A stretch of DNA of 6,336 nucleotides from Spirochaetaceae bacterium. GTDB lineage: Bacteria > Spirochaetota > Spirochaetia > Treponematales > Breznakiellaceae. The stretch is from the NCBI GenBank assembly GCA_031255655.1, contig JAIRSB010000204.1:1-6336 (forward strand), in the 5' to 3' direction. Made by a program: the position numbers and the translations under genes. Position 1 is the stretch's first letter. The number at the start of each line of letters is the position of its first letter. The notes beneath the pieces were generated by a model. That model did no database searches, was not told the DNA's origin, and saw nothing but the letters and a program-made list of their open reading frames with translations. Shown piece by piece: positions 1 through 5,672 of this stretch.

Positions 1-194
1 GCCCACCACGGCATAAAAAAAATTGTAACACAGTAGAAAGCTATATAAGCGCCCAGCATGAAAACATCCCCATGCGCGAAGTTTATAAGCCGCAATATGC
101 CGTAAACCATCGTGTAGCCAATGGCAATAAGCGCGTAAAGACTTCCCAACGAGAGCGCGTTAGTAAGGTTCTGCAGCAGTGTATTGAGCGGCAT
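1..194 (-). CDS. livH: Branched-chain amino acid ABC transporter permease, LivH type (5' part only)
   Basis: Inner-membrane permease subunit of a branched-chain amino acid (HAAT family) ABC importer. Only the first 64 codons are present; the gene runs off the left edge. The translation begins MPLNTLLQNLTNALSLGSLY and continues through YALIAIGYTMVYGILRLINF and AHGDVFMLGAY, the classic LivH N-terminus: an amphipathic start, first membrane helix, then the conserved NFAHGD/E-x-x-M-x-GAY loop at about residues 38-50, and the beginning of a second helix. The start is the first ATG after an in-frame TAA, which is the stop of livK; only AGG separates stop and start, so there is no normally spaced SD and initiation probably depends on translational coupling to livK. 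By family convention livM, livG and livF would follow beyond the left edge, which cannot be seen here. Confidence 0.9.
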   Translation of the reverse strand, partial: MPLNTLLQNLTNALSLGSLYALIAIGYTMVYGILRLINFAHGDVFMLGAYIAFYCVTIFFMPWW

Positions 195-197
195 CCT

Positions 198-1337
198 TTA
201 GGGGGCTACAATCGTTTTGAAAACAAAGATACCGTCTCTAACCTCTTTTATGAAAGCTGGCTTTGTAGCGTCCCCGTTTTCATCAAAAACAATTACACCT
301 GTTACGCCTTCAAAACCATCTGTCGAGGCAAGCGCGTCCCTTATAGCGGTGGGGTCGGTGGAACCAGCACGCTGTATCGCGTCTAAAGCCAGTAGATAGC
401 CGTCGAAACCGAGCGCGGTTACAGCCGCCGGATTCTTTTGGTATTCGTTGACATATTCCGTAAGGAATGTTTTGGCAATGCCGTCATCAGCGACGCTGGA
501 ATCATAGAAAGACGAGAATACGGCGCCTTCTACGCTCTCTCCGCCGACATCAAGGAATTCCCCTGTTTCCCATGTATCCCCGCCTATGAACGGTGCGTTT
601 ATGCCAAGAGAACGCGCCTGCTGGATAACCAGAGCCGACTCAGTGAAATTTCCGGGCGCGAATATTACATCTGGGTTTAACTCTTTAACTCGTGTAAGCT
701 GGGCGGAAAAATCCTGATCTCCTGTGCCATAATCCACAATCGCCAGAATTGCTTCGGTATTGCCTGTCAATTCGACAAACTTATCAGCGAAATACGGAGA
801 CAGTCCGACAGAATAATCGTTTGAAATTTCCCGTACAATAACGGCGTTTTTGGCGCCGATGTCATTGTAAGCGTAGTTAGCCATCACGGTTCCCTGAAAC
901 GGGTCGATAAAACAAACGCGGAAGTACCAGTCGTTTCTTGCCGTAACAAGCGGATTCGTGCAGGAAAGCCCTATTATAGGCACGTTTTCGTCTTTGGCAA
1001 TTTCGCCGCCCGCTATCGCTAGGGAAGAACCCCAAGAACCCAGTATCAGCGGGACTTTGTCTTTGGTGATAAGGCGTAAAACGGCGTTGGCCGACTCAAC
1101 CTTATCCGATTTGTTGTCAGCGACTACAAGCTCAATATCGTATGTTTTTTCACCCAGCGTAATTTTAGGGTATAGCTTGTTCGCGAGTCTGATCCCCTCC
1201 AGTTCGATGGCTCCGCCAGCAGCGTTAGCGCCTGTCAGCGGCTCGAATACGCCTATCTTTATCGTATCTTTCTTGGCGCAGCCCGCAAGCAGCGCGGCCG
1301 CAGTCACGGAAATCAAAATCTTGCAAAAAATCTTCAT
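198..1337 (-). CDS. livK: Branched-chain amino acid ABC transporter substrate-binding lipoprotein (LivK/LivJ family)
   Basis: Extracytoplasmic binding protein (periplasmic-binding-protein type I fold, Peripl_BP_6 family) that delivers leucine/isoleucine/valine or a related ligand to the LivHM permease. At 379 residues it is a full-length member. Residues 1-20 form a lipoprotein signal: MKIF, a hydrophobic stretch, then lipobox L17-A18-G19-C20, so Cys20 should be lipidated. The mature protein opens with IKIGVFEPLTG (26-36). Likely ligand contacts are G100-S-W-G-S-S105, the SCTNP turn at 125-129, DYSVG at 174-178 and GGDTW at 252-256, all at positions typical for the family. The ATG start is supported by GAGGT at 1344-1348, six bases upstream. 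The stop lies three bases before livH. The exact substrate cannot be read from sequence; family members also bind other amino acids, amides or urea. Confidence 0.93.
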   Translation of the reverse strand: MKIFCKILISVTAAALLAGCAKKDTIKIGVFEPLTGANAAGGAIELEGIRLANKLYPKITLGEKTYDIELVVADNKSDKVESANAVLRLITKDKVPLILGSWGSSLAIAGGEIAKDENVPIIGLSCTNPLVTARNDWYFRVCFIDPFQGTVMANYAYNDIGAKNAVIVREISNDYSVGLSPYFADKFVELTGNTEAILAIVDYGTGDQDFSAQLTRVKELNPDVIFAPGNFTESALVIQQARSLGINAPFIGGDTWETGEFLDVGGESVEGAVFSSFYDSSVADDGIAKTFLTEYVNEYQKNPAAVTALGFDGYLLALDAIQRAGSTDPTAIRDALASTDGFEGVTGVIVFDENGDATKPAFIKEVRDGIFVFKTIVAP

Positions 1338-1397
1338 ATTTTTACCTCATTATTTTTAAGTTTCGTCGTTTTAGAGTTTGCGCGTCTCTGAAACACT

Positions 1398-1412
1398 CCC
1401 ATAAACTATGGG
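1398..1412. repeat. Inverted repeat, 6-bp stem, 3-nt loop
   Basis: CCCATA (1398-1403) and TATGGG (1407-1412) are perfect complements around AAC. It lies in the presumed livK leader, about 60 bases upstream of the livK start. It is the weakest of the hairpins in this interval. Confidence 0.45.
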
Positions 1413-1420
1413 TTGCTTTC

Positions 1421-1449
1421 ATTTTCCTATATGCTTGAAAATTTTTCAA
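1421..1449 (-). promoter_or_regulatory. Possible livK promoter (weak)
   Basis: On the minus strand TTGAAA (1444-1449) is a five-of-six match to a sigma-70 -35 box and is followed after 17 bases by GAAAAT (1421-1426), a four-of-six -10 match. The -35 overlaps the palindrome at 1434-1450, which could make that palindrome an operator. No better pair was found closer to livK, but AT-rich DNA gives such matches easily, so this is tentative. Confidence 0.25.
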
Positions 1450-1450
1450 G
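1434..1450. repeat. Palindrome CTTGAAAA-T-TTTTCAAG
   Basis: Eight-base arms that are perfect complements around a single central T. With a one-base centre it is more natural as a protein-binding dyad than as an RNA hairpin. It overlaps the tentative livK -35 box. Confidence 0.55.
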
Positions 1451-1469
1451 CCGGTTTGACACGTTTATC

Positions 1470-1491
1470 CGCGCAAGCCAAGTCTTGCGCG
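1470..1491. repeat. Hairpin, 8-bp GC-rich stem CGCGCAAG / CTTGCGCG
   Basis: Perfect arms at 1470-1477 and 1484-1491 with a 6-base loop (CCAAGT). Stable as RNA on either strand. It is not followed by a U-run in either direction, so it is not a standard intrinsic terminator. Confidence 0.6.
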
Positions 1492-1507
1492 CGGGAATCA
1501 TCGAACA

Positions 1508-1541
1508 CCGGAAACATTCCCGGAATGTGGAGCGTTTCCGG
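1508..1541. repeat. Nested hairpin, outer stem CCGGAAAC / GTTTCCGG
   Basis: Outer 8-bp arms at 1508-1515 and 1534-1541 are perfect complements. Inside them CATTCC and GGAATG (1515-1520, 1522-1527) form a second, nearly contiguous palindrome, giving either a branched or an alternative fold. No U-run flanks it. It is part of the hairpin cluster upstream of livK. Confidence 0.55.
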
Positions 1542-1600
1542 CTGTCCCCGTCAAAGCGCGTTGATTTCCAATGTCTGGACGAGAGGACGTGAATAGAGTT

Positions 1601-1624
1601 GTTTAGAAACAAAAGTTTCTAAAC
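1601..1624. repeat. Perfect 10-bp hairpin at the acetyltransferase 3' end (GTTTAGAAAC / GTTTCTAAAC)
   Basis: Arms at 1601-1610 and 1615-1624 pair perfectly around AAAA. The hairpin covers the TAG stop of the acetyltransferase (1619-1621). In the minus-strand transcript it is a ten-pair stem with a UUUU loop but is followed by AACUCUAUUC, not by a U-run, so it is at best an atypical terminator or an mRNA 3'-end stabiliser. Both arms contain TTTCTAAA or its complement, which recurs elsewhere between genes in this window. Confidence 0.65.
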
Positions 1625-2263
1625 CGCAAGCATTTCACGCAGCGTCTTTTTTACATTTTCTACATCATTATCATGCAGCAACGGGATCAAATTAATTATT
1701 TTTTCAACCGGTAAATCCCACCATTTTAATTTCAGCATTAGCGCGGTCAATTCTTCGTCAAATCTTTTTCGTATAATTCTTGCTGGATTTCCGGCTATTA
1801 TGGTGTAAGGTTCCGTATCACTTCCGACAACGCTGTTCATTCCGACTATCACGCCATCACCTATTTTCACTCCCGGAAGTATCACGGAATTTTGCCCTAT
1901 CCATACATCATTCCCAATAACCGTATCGCCTTTTGACGGTAACTTGTCCAGCGAAGGCACGGTTTCATTCCATTTTTCAAATATATAAAAAGGAAATGTT
2001 GAGGGGCAGTCCATCTGATGATTTGCGCCATTCATTACGAATTCCACGCTGGACGCTATCTGGCAAAATTTTCCAATGACCAGCTTGTCGCCATAGAAAT
2101 CATAAAAATGAGTAACGTGCCTTTCAAAATCAGTATCGCTAAAATAAGTAAAGTCGCCCACAATTATGTTCTTGTTTTTAATTGCGGGTTTTACATACGT
2201 TACCGTGTCTATGTTTGGAACGGGGAATATGACATTAGGATCGGGTAATGTTTTATCTTTCAT
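1619..2263 (-). CDS. Xenobiotic acetyltransferase, VatD/CatB-like (left-handed beta-helix)
   Basis: Trimeric hexapeptide-repeat acetyltransferase using acetyl-CoA; relatives O-acetylate streptogramin A (Vat) or chloramphenicol (CatB). With the ATG at 2263 it has 214 residues, the usual length. The Vat-like region FVMNGANHQMD carries the catalytic histidine at residue 82, the same number as in VatD as I recall that sequence. Further family blocks are KLVIGKFCQIAS (about 60-71), LDKLPSKGDTVIGNDVWIGQ (106-125), LPGVKIGDGVIVGMNSVV (129-146), IIAGNPARIIRKRF (155-168) and the KWW motif near 180. The match is closer to Vat (MNGANH, KGDTxIGNDVWIG) than to CatB. A GTG start two codons upstream (2269) is possible; neither start has a good SD. 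It lies 84 bp downstream of the ygiW-like gene, same strand. The true substrate is unknown: many chromosomal homologues have no proven resistance role. Confidence 0.88.
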   Translation of the reverse strand: MKDKTLPDPNVIFPVPNIDTVTYVKPAIKNKNIIVGDFTYFSDTDFERHVTHFYDFYGDKLVIGKFCQIASSVEFVMNGANHQMDCPSTFPFYIFEKWNETVPSLDKLPSKGDTVIGNDVWIGQNSVILPGVKIGDGVIVGMNSVVGSDTEPYTIIAGNPARIIRKRFDEELTALMLKLKWWDLPVEKIINLIPLLHDNDVENVKKTLREMLAV

Positions 2264-2333
2264 GAACACTCATACAGTTTTGCACCTGCGTGCAAAACAA
2301 AAGCTTCTTTCGCTCCAAAACGCTAAACATCAT
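2253..2333 (-). CDS. Possible 26-codon leader ORF overlapping the acetyltransferase start
   Basis: On the minus strand an ATG at 2333 opens a frame beginning MMFSVLERKKLLF that stops at TAA 2253-2255, so it overlaps the first 11 bases of the acetyltransferase gene. The 9-bp hairpin at 2277-2298 lies inside it. The arrangement (short ORF, hairpin, poorly furnished resistance-type start) is what a translational leader could look like, but there is no SD ahead of its ATG and no known match. It may be only a chance frame. Confidence 0.18.
   Translation of the reverse strand: MMFSVLERKKLLFCTQVQNCMSVHER
2277..2298. promoter_or_regulatory. Perfect hairpin just upstream of the acetyltransferase (GTTTTGCAC / GTGCAAAAC)
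   Basis: Nine-base arms (2277-2285, 2290-2298) are perfect complements around CTGC. The left arm ends 13 bases before the acetyltransferase ATG, so it could act as an operator dyad for a repressor, as an mRNA structure controlling translation, or as a partial terminator for ygiW. In the minus direction it is followed by TGTATGAG rather than a U-run, which speaks against an ordinary terminator. Confidence 0.55.
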
Positions 2334-2347
2334 AGTTTGAGCAAATG

Positions 2348-2704
2348 TTACCGACTCTTTTTTATGCTGTGCGCTTCTATTTCAACTTTATTACGGCCTC
2401 TATCAACCTCGCCGGTTATCTCAAGTGTGTCATTTTGATCCGCTGAAAGTCCTCTCCATAGATGGTCATCAATTTCTATGATAATGCTCCCAGACGAATC
2501 GGAAAATAAATATTTCTCGCCGCCTAATTTCTTGTCAATAGTTCCTTTTAAAACTACTTGTGCATCATCTTTTAGTTTTTTCGCTTGTTCAACTGTGGTA
2601 ATCTCCGTATCTGACCCCGGACCTTTATATCCGTCTTGCGCACTGACTGCTACAGCGGTCAGCGTAAAAAAAGTAACAAAAGCCAAAAATAATTTCCCGT
2701 GCAT
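2348..2704 (-). CDS. YgiW/YdeI-family periplasmic OB-fold (BOF) stress tolerance protein
   Basis: A 118-residue exported protein of the bacterial OB-fold family (YgiW/YdeI, TIGR00156 type). In enterobacteria these periplasmic proteins contribute to tolerance of peroxide, cadmium, acid and cationic peptides; the molecular function is unclear. The signal peptide is MHGK plus a hydrophobic stretch to residue 20, with cleavage expected after VSA (about residue 22). Family marks follow: GYKGPG (25-30), TVEQAKKLKDDAQVVLKGTI (37-56), EKYLFSDSSGSIIIEID (63-79), the conserved W83 and LEITGEVDRGRNKVEIE (94-110). The ATG is supported by AAGGAGA at 2711-2717, six bases upstream. It has its own promoter at 2771-2799 and may be cotranscribed with the acetyltransferase. 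The family identification is from recognised sequence pattern, not a search. Confidence 0.86.
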   Translation of the reverse strand: MHGKLFLAFVTFFTLTAVAVSAQDGYKGPGSDTEITTVEQAKKLKDDAQVVLKGTIDKKLGGEKYLFSDSSGSIIIEIDDHLWRGLSADQNDTLEITGEVDRGRNKVEIEAHSIKKSR

Positions 2705-2720
2705 GGCGTATCTCCTTAAC

Positions 2721-2768
2721 TTAACAACAATGTGTATGTAAACTTGAATTTCTAAACAGTGTTGTTAA
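2721..2768. repeat. Dyad in the ygiW-like 5' leader
   Basis: TTAACAACA (2721-2729) and TGTTGTTAA (2760-2768) are perfect 9-bp complements 30 bases apart; an outer pair CTTAAC (2715-2720) and GTTAAG (2781-2786) nests around them. The inner dyad covers the predicted transcription start and ends four bases from the SD, so as DNA it could bind a repressor and as RNA it could influence ribosome access. A TTTCTAAA octamer (2749-2756) sits in its loop. Confidence 0.4.
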
Positions 2769-2770
2769 TT

Positions 2771-2799
2771 AAAATACTCAGTTAAGAATATTTTGTCAA
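2771..2799 (-). promoter_or_regulatory. Sigma-70-type promoter for the ygiW-like gene
   Basis: On the minus strand a perfect -35 TTGACA (2794-2799) is followed after exactly 17 bases by the -10 TATTTT (2771-2776, four of six). Transcription should begin near 2764, giving a leader of about 60 bases before the ygiW ATG. This is the best promoter in the window. Confidence 0.65.
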
Positions 2800-2814
2800 C
2801 TACCTATAAAGGCA

Positions 2815-2969
2815 GGCAACAATTCTCATTTTAAAAAACAACACCTTAAAGCAACAAAATATAGACGAAATATGCATGAAATATCATACAATACCTTAAG
2901 TAAAATCAATTATATCGTTATTTTCGGGTTTTCTTCATGTAAAAAATTTCTAAAATGAGAATTGCTGCC
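2815..2969. repeat. 155-bp AT-rich element with 23-bp inverted ends (MITE-like)
   Basis: The ends at 2815-2837 and 2947-2969 are inverted copies with two mismatches; the core, 2820-2833 versus 2951-2964 (CAATTCTCATTTTA and its complement), is a perfect 14-bp match. The interior (2838-2946) is AT-rich and has no ORF. The element sits between the ygiW promoter and the 3' end of agcS, disturbing neither. This is the form of a miniature inverted-repeat transposable element or a similar intergenic repeat. I found no clear target-site duplication and no second copy in the window, so mobility is inferred only. Confidence 0.5.
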
Positions 2970-2995
2970 GCCGTGCCCACGGGTTAAGACGTATG

Positions 2996-3003
2996 TTTCT
3001 AAA
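2996..3003. repeat. TTTCTAAA octamer downstream of agcS
   Basis: One of six copies of TTTCTAAA or its complement in the window, here within GTTTCTAAAACC between the inverted-end element and agcS. Other copies: 1602-1609 (complement), 1616-1623, 2749-2756, 2947-2954 and 5722-5729. Confidence 0.4.
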
Positions 3004-3024
3004 ACCGACAGGGGCGCGGCATAC

Positions 3025-3075
3025 CGCCCGCCGCTGTTATAAAGACGGCGGACGAATCCTATTACAGGGCGGGCG
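3025..3075. repeat. GC-rich alternative stems just after agcS
   Basis: CGCCCGCC (3025-3032) can pair with GGCGGGCG (3068-3075), and the overlapping CCGCCG (3028-3033) can instead pair with CGGCGG (3046-3051). The two stems exclude each other. The element starts three bases after the agcS stop in the minus direction, where a terminator is expected, but no U-run follows. It could be a Rho-dependent or stabilising 3' structure. Confidence 0.45.
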
Positions 3076-3077
3076 TT

Positions 3078-4493
3078 TTACGACTTATGCCGTTCCTTGT
3101 AAATATCCGTTATGAGCGGGATCGGGTCCGTGTCAACATCACCGATATGATTGCCCGGCAGATACTTATTTGTTTCTTTTACAATGATATCGCTTAGAAG
3201 CAATACCGCGATGATGTTGGGGATGATCATCAAGCCGTTCAGGGTGTCGGCAATCTCCCATACAAGCCCCAGCGGAACCGCAGCTCCTACAAACACTACG
3301 ATAGTGTATAGCACCCGGTAGGGGACGTTTATCTTTGACCCAAAAAGGTATTCCGCGCCTCTTTCGCCATAGTATGACCAACCAAGAATTGTGGAAAAAG
3401 CGAATGTCATCAGGCCGAAGGTGAGAACTATCGGGCCTATCCCATGTATTTGGGAAAACGCTTCGCTGGTAAGAGCGCCTCCGTTCGAGAAGCCGCTGCT
3501 GCCGTTGGGCGCCACTTCATAACTCACGATTACAAGACCTGTCATGAGGCAAACCACTACAGTATCCCAGAAGGTGCCGGTCATGGAGACTAGGGCCTGC
3601 CTTACAGAGTTCTCTGTTTTCGCCGCGGAGGCGACGATCGGGGCGGATCCCATGCCGGACTCGTTAGAAAAAAGGCCGCGGGCTATACCGTAACGGGCTG
3701 CCGCCATCAGGCCGTAACCTAGCAGTCCGCCGCCCATCGCTTTGGGGACAAAGGCGGCTTCGCATATCACTTTAATCGCCGGGCCGACATATTGGATGTT
3801 GATGCCTAGGCAGATGATACAGCCCACTGTGTAGACAAAAGCCATGATCGGAACCAAGGCTTCGCAAACTCTGGCAATACTTTTGAGTCCGCCGATGAGT
3901 ACAAGTCCGGTGAACACCATCATAACTAGGCCGGAAACCCATGTTGGGATGTTAAAGTGCCGCTGAACAAGATCCGCCACCGCGTTGGACTGCACCCCGT
4001 CGCCGATTCCGAAAGCCGCAAGAGCAGCAAAAAGAGCGAACAATATCCCAAGGATGCGTCCGGCCTTCTTGTTTTTGAGGCCTCGCTCCAGGGCAAACAT
4101 GGCTCCTCCCAGCATGGCGCCGCTCTCGGTTTTTACGCGGTACTTCACCGCAATCAGCGATTCGGCGTATTTAGTGGCGATGCCGAACACTCCGGTGAGC
4201 CACATCCACAGCACAGCTCCGGGTCCGCCCACCGCGATGGCCGTTCCAACGCCGATAATGTTTCCGGTTCCGATTGTCGAGGCTAGGGCTGTGGTCAGCG
4301 CCCCAAACTGTGACACATCACCCTCGCCGCCGGTATCTTTTGTTACCGACAACTTGATACCCAGTCCCAGTTTCTTTTGGATGAAACCGGTTCTAAAAGT
4401 GAGGTACAAATGTGTCCCGAAAAGCAGTATCAAGAGCCATGGCCCCCAAACCCAACTATTAACGGTCGATACAAGTTTTACAAATGATTCCAT
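3078..4493 (-). CDS. agcS: Sodium:alanine (AGCS family) amino acid symporter
   Basis: Inner-membrane carrier of the alanine/glycine:cation symporter family (AgcS, AlsT, DagA), importing alanine or glycine with Na+. The 471 residues match full family length, with many hydrophobic segments. Signature blocks: FGALTTALASTIGTGNIIGV (63-82, the unwound substrate/Na+ site region), GGPGAVLWMW (89-98), GLFSNESGMGSAPIVASAAK (273-292), then SMTGTFWDTVVVC (303-315) and GWSYYGERGAEYLFG (371-385). The ATG at 4493 has AAAGGAG at 4502-4508, eight bases upstream. It follows ald by 29 bp on the same strand, so it is probably read from the ald promoter and supplies alanine to the dehydrogenase. Alanine as substrate is inferred from this pairing; glycine or D-alanine transport is also known in the family. 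Confidence 0.95.
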   Translation of the reverse strand: MESFVKLVSTVNSWVWGPWLLILLFGTHLYLTFRTGFIQKKLGLGIKLSVTKDTGGEGDVSQFGALTTALASTIGTGNIIGVGTAIAVGGPGAVLWMWLTGVFGIATKYAESLIAVKYRVKTESGAMLGGAMFALERGLKNKKAGRILGILFALFAALAAFGIGDGVQSNAVADLVQRHFNIPTWVSGLVMMVFTGLVLIGGLKSIARVCEALVPIMAFVYTVGCIICLGINIQYVGPAIKVICEAAFVPKAMGGGLLGYGLMAAARYGIARGLFSNESGMGSAPIVASAAKTENSVRQALVSMTGTFWDTVVVCLMTGLVIVSYEVAPNGSSGFSNGGALTSEAFSQIHGIGPIVLTFGLMTFAFSTILGWSYYGERGAEYLFGSKINVPYRVLYTIVVFVGAAVPLGLVWEIADTLNGLMIIPNIIAVLLLSDIIVKETNKYLPGNHIGDVDTDPIPLITDIYKERHKS

Positions 4494-4522
4494 AAAAGCA
4501 ACTCCTTTGAAATAATTTTTTA

Positions 4523-5638
4523 TCAGCCAATGACGTCCACGGCTGGGACGTACGGCAGATTATGCGCTTTGGCAACGCCTTCGTATGTTATGCTGCCTTT
4601 AAATGTGTTGAGACCTTCAAGCAGCCCTTTGTCTTTTTTCAGCGCCGCCGCGACACCGATGTCCGCGATAGAAAGTCCGTAGTTCAGCGTGGCGTTCGCA
4701 AGAGCGTTTGTTGAGGTGTTCGCCACCGCTCCGGGCATATTTCCCACGCAGTAATTCACCACGCCGTCCCGCACGAACACAGGGGCATCGTGGAATGTTA
4801 CATGACTAGCCTCGCTGCAACCGCCCTGGTCAATGGCCACATCAACTATCACCGAGCCTTTCTTCATGGTGGGCAGGTAGGCGTTCTTGATGAGGTGCGG
4901 GGCGGATGAGCCGGGAATGAGTACCGCGCCGATTACCAGATCCGCCGTGGGCAGGATACCTTCAATGTTCTGCGGGGATGAGTACAGAGTGGTGATGGTG
5001 CCGCCGTAAATGTCCTCCAAATACTCCAGTTTGTCCAGATCAATGTCCAACACCGTTACATGGGCGCCGAATCCCGCGGCGATTTTAACAGCGTTGGCGC
5101 CCACTGTTCCGGCACCAAGGACCACCACCTCAGCATGAGGAACCCCGGGCACGCCGGAGAGCAGGACACCGCGGCCTCCGAATGGCTTTTCCAAGTACTT
5201 TGCTCCTTCCTGAATGGAAAGACGCCCCGCTATCTGGCTCATGGGTTTAAGGCACGGCAAACCGCCCTTACGGTCCCTAATGGTTTCAAAAGCTATGCCT
5301 ATGCATTTGCTTTTTACCAGAGCGTCCGTCAGCGGGCGGTCCGGCGCTAGGTGTAGGTAGGTGTACAAGATCTGGCCTTCTCGAATGAGTTTATACTCCG
5401 CCTCCAGCGGTTCCTTAACCTTGATAATCATGTCGCTTTCAGCGAACACATCCTCTGCGCGATCAACAAGTTTTGCTCCCGCGGCTTTGTACAGATCGTC
5501 AGGGTAGGCCGATCCTTCCCCCGCGCCTTTCTGAACCATGACCTGATGTCCGTGTTTTACAAAGGCCTCCACGCCCTTAGGTGTCAAACCAACGCGGTAC
5601 TCATGTTTCTTAATCTCAACAACTGTTCCAACTTTCAT
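4523..5638 (-). CDS. ald: Alanine dehydrogenase (NAD+)
   Basis: Cytosolic enzyme that reversibly converts L-alanine, NAD+ and water to pyruvate, ammonia and NADH. The 371 residues equal the usual length. Residues known from the Mycobacterium and Phormidium enzymes are all in register: R15 and K75 (pyruvate binding), H96 and D270 (catalysis), the Rossmann loop GAGTVG at 175-180 and D198 at the end of the next strand, which favours NAD+ over NADP+. Other family blocks are KVKEPL (73-78), LSGVPGVPHAEVVVLGAGTV (160-179), DQGGCSEAS (270-278) and YCVGNMPGAVANTSTNAL (296-313). The ATG at 5638 is the only sensible start; GGAGG (5651-5655) lies 12 bases upstream, longer than usual spacing. With agcS directly downstream it forms an alanine uptake and degradation operon; in a fermenter it could also run toward alanine formation. 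Confidence 0.97.
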   Translation of the reverse strand: MKVGTVVEIKKHEYRVGLTPKGVEAFVKHGHQVMVQKGAGEGSAYPDDLYKAAGAKLVDRAEDVFAESDMIIKVKEPLEAEYKLIREGQILYTYLHLAPDRPLTDALVKSKCIGIAFETIRDRKGGLPCLKPMSQIAGRLSIQEGAKYLEKPFGGRGVLLSGVPGVPHAEVVVLGAGTVGANAVKIAAGFGAHVTVLDIDLDKLEYLEDIYGGTITTLYSSPQNIEGILPTADLVIGAVLIPGSSAPHLIKNAYLPTMKKGSVIVDVAIDQGGCSEASHVTFHDAPVFVRDGVVNYCVGNMPGAVANTSTNALANATLNYGLSIADIGVAAALKKDKGLLEGLNTFKGSITYEGVAKAHNLPYVPAVDVIG

Positions 5639-5663
5639 CTTGAAAAAGAACCTCCGAAAAATT

Positions 5664-5671
5664 ATTTTATA
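5664..5671 (-). promoter_or_regulatory. Possible ald -10 region
   Basis: The minus strand reads TATAAAAT here, offering TATAAA or TAAAAT as a -10 box about 25-35 bases before the ald ATG. No convincing -35 lies 16-18 bases upstream (the bases there read TCATGT or ATGTCT), so the promoter may need an activator or lie farther upstream. If used, the leader would be very short and the SD only about ten bases from the -10. Confidence 0.25.
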
Positions 5672-5672
5672 C

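Larger units (their letters stand above)
1338..1618. other. Gene-free interval upstream of livK rich in inverted repeats
   Basis: This 281-bp stretch lies between livK and the acetyltransferase. Open frames of about 60 codons exist on both strands (1408-1596 plus, 1427-1612 minus) but neither has a recognisable protein or a supported start, so I treat it as non-coding. It contains four compact inverted repeats in sequence (1398-1412, 1434-1450, 1470-1491, 1508-1541), listed separately, and a fifth at 1601-1624. In the minus direction it would form the 5' leader of livK. The interior at about 1450-1600 looks more GC-rich than other spacers here and could be a dispersed intergenic repeat or decayed coding DNA; one window cannot decide. 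Confidence 0.6.

Noticed and set aside
72..386. 104-codon plus-strand frame over livH/livK
   Set aside because: It overlaps the well-supported livH and livK genes on the other strand and resembles no protein.
1408..1612. Short frames of about 60 codons on both strands in the livK leader
   Set aside because: No SD, no known family, and the region is dominated by inverted repeats; kept as non-coding.
1601..1624. Intrinsic terminator of the acetyltransferase
   Set aside because: The stem is perfect but includes the stop codon and no U-run follows in the transcript, so I list it as an inverted repeat.
2329..2334. TATGAT on the minus strand as a separate acetyltransferase promoter
   Set aside because: A good -10 match, but the bases 16-18 upstream (GAGTCG and neighbours) are no -35 and there is no TG extension.
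3985..4515. 176-codon plus-strand frame
   Set aside because: Entirely antisense to agcS; its proline- and serine-rich content is the usual shadow of a membrane-protein gene.
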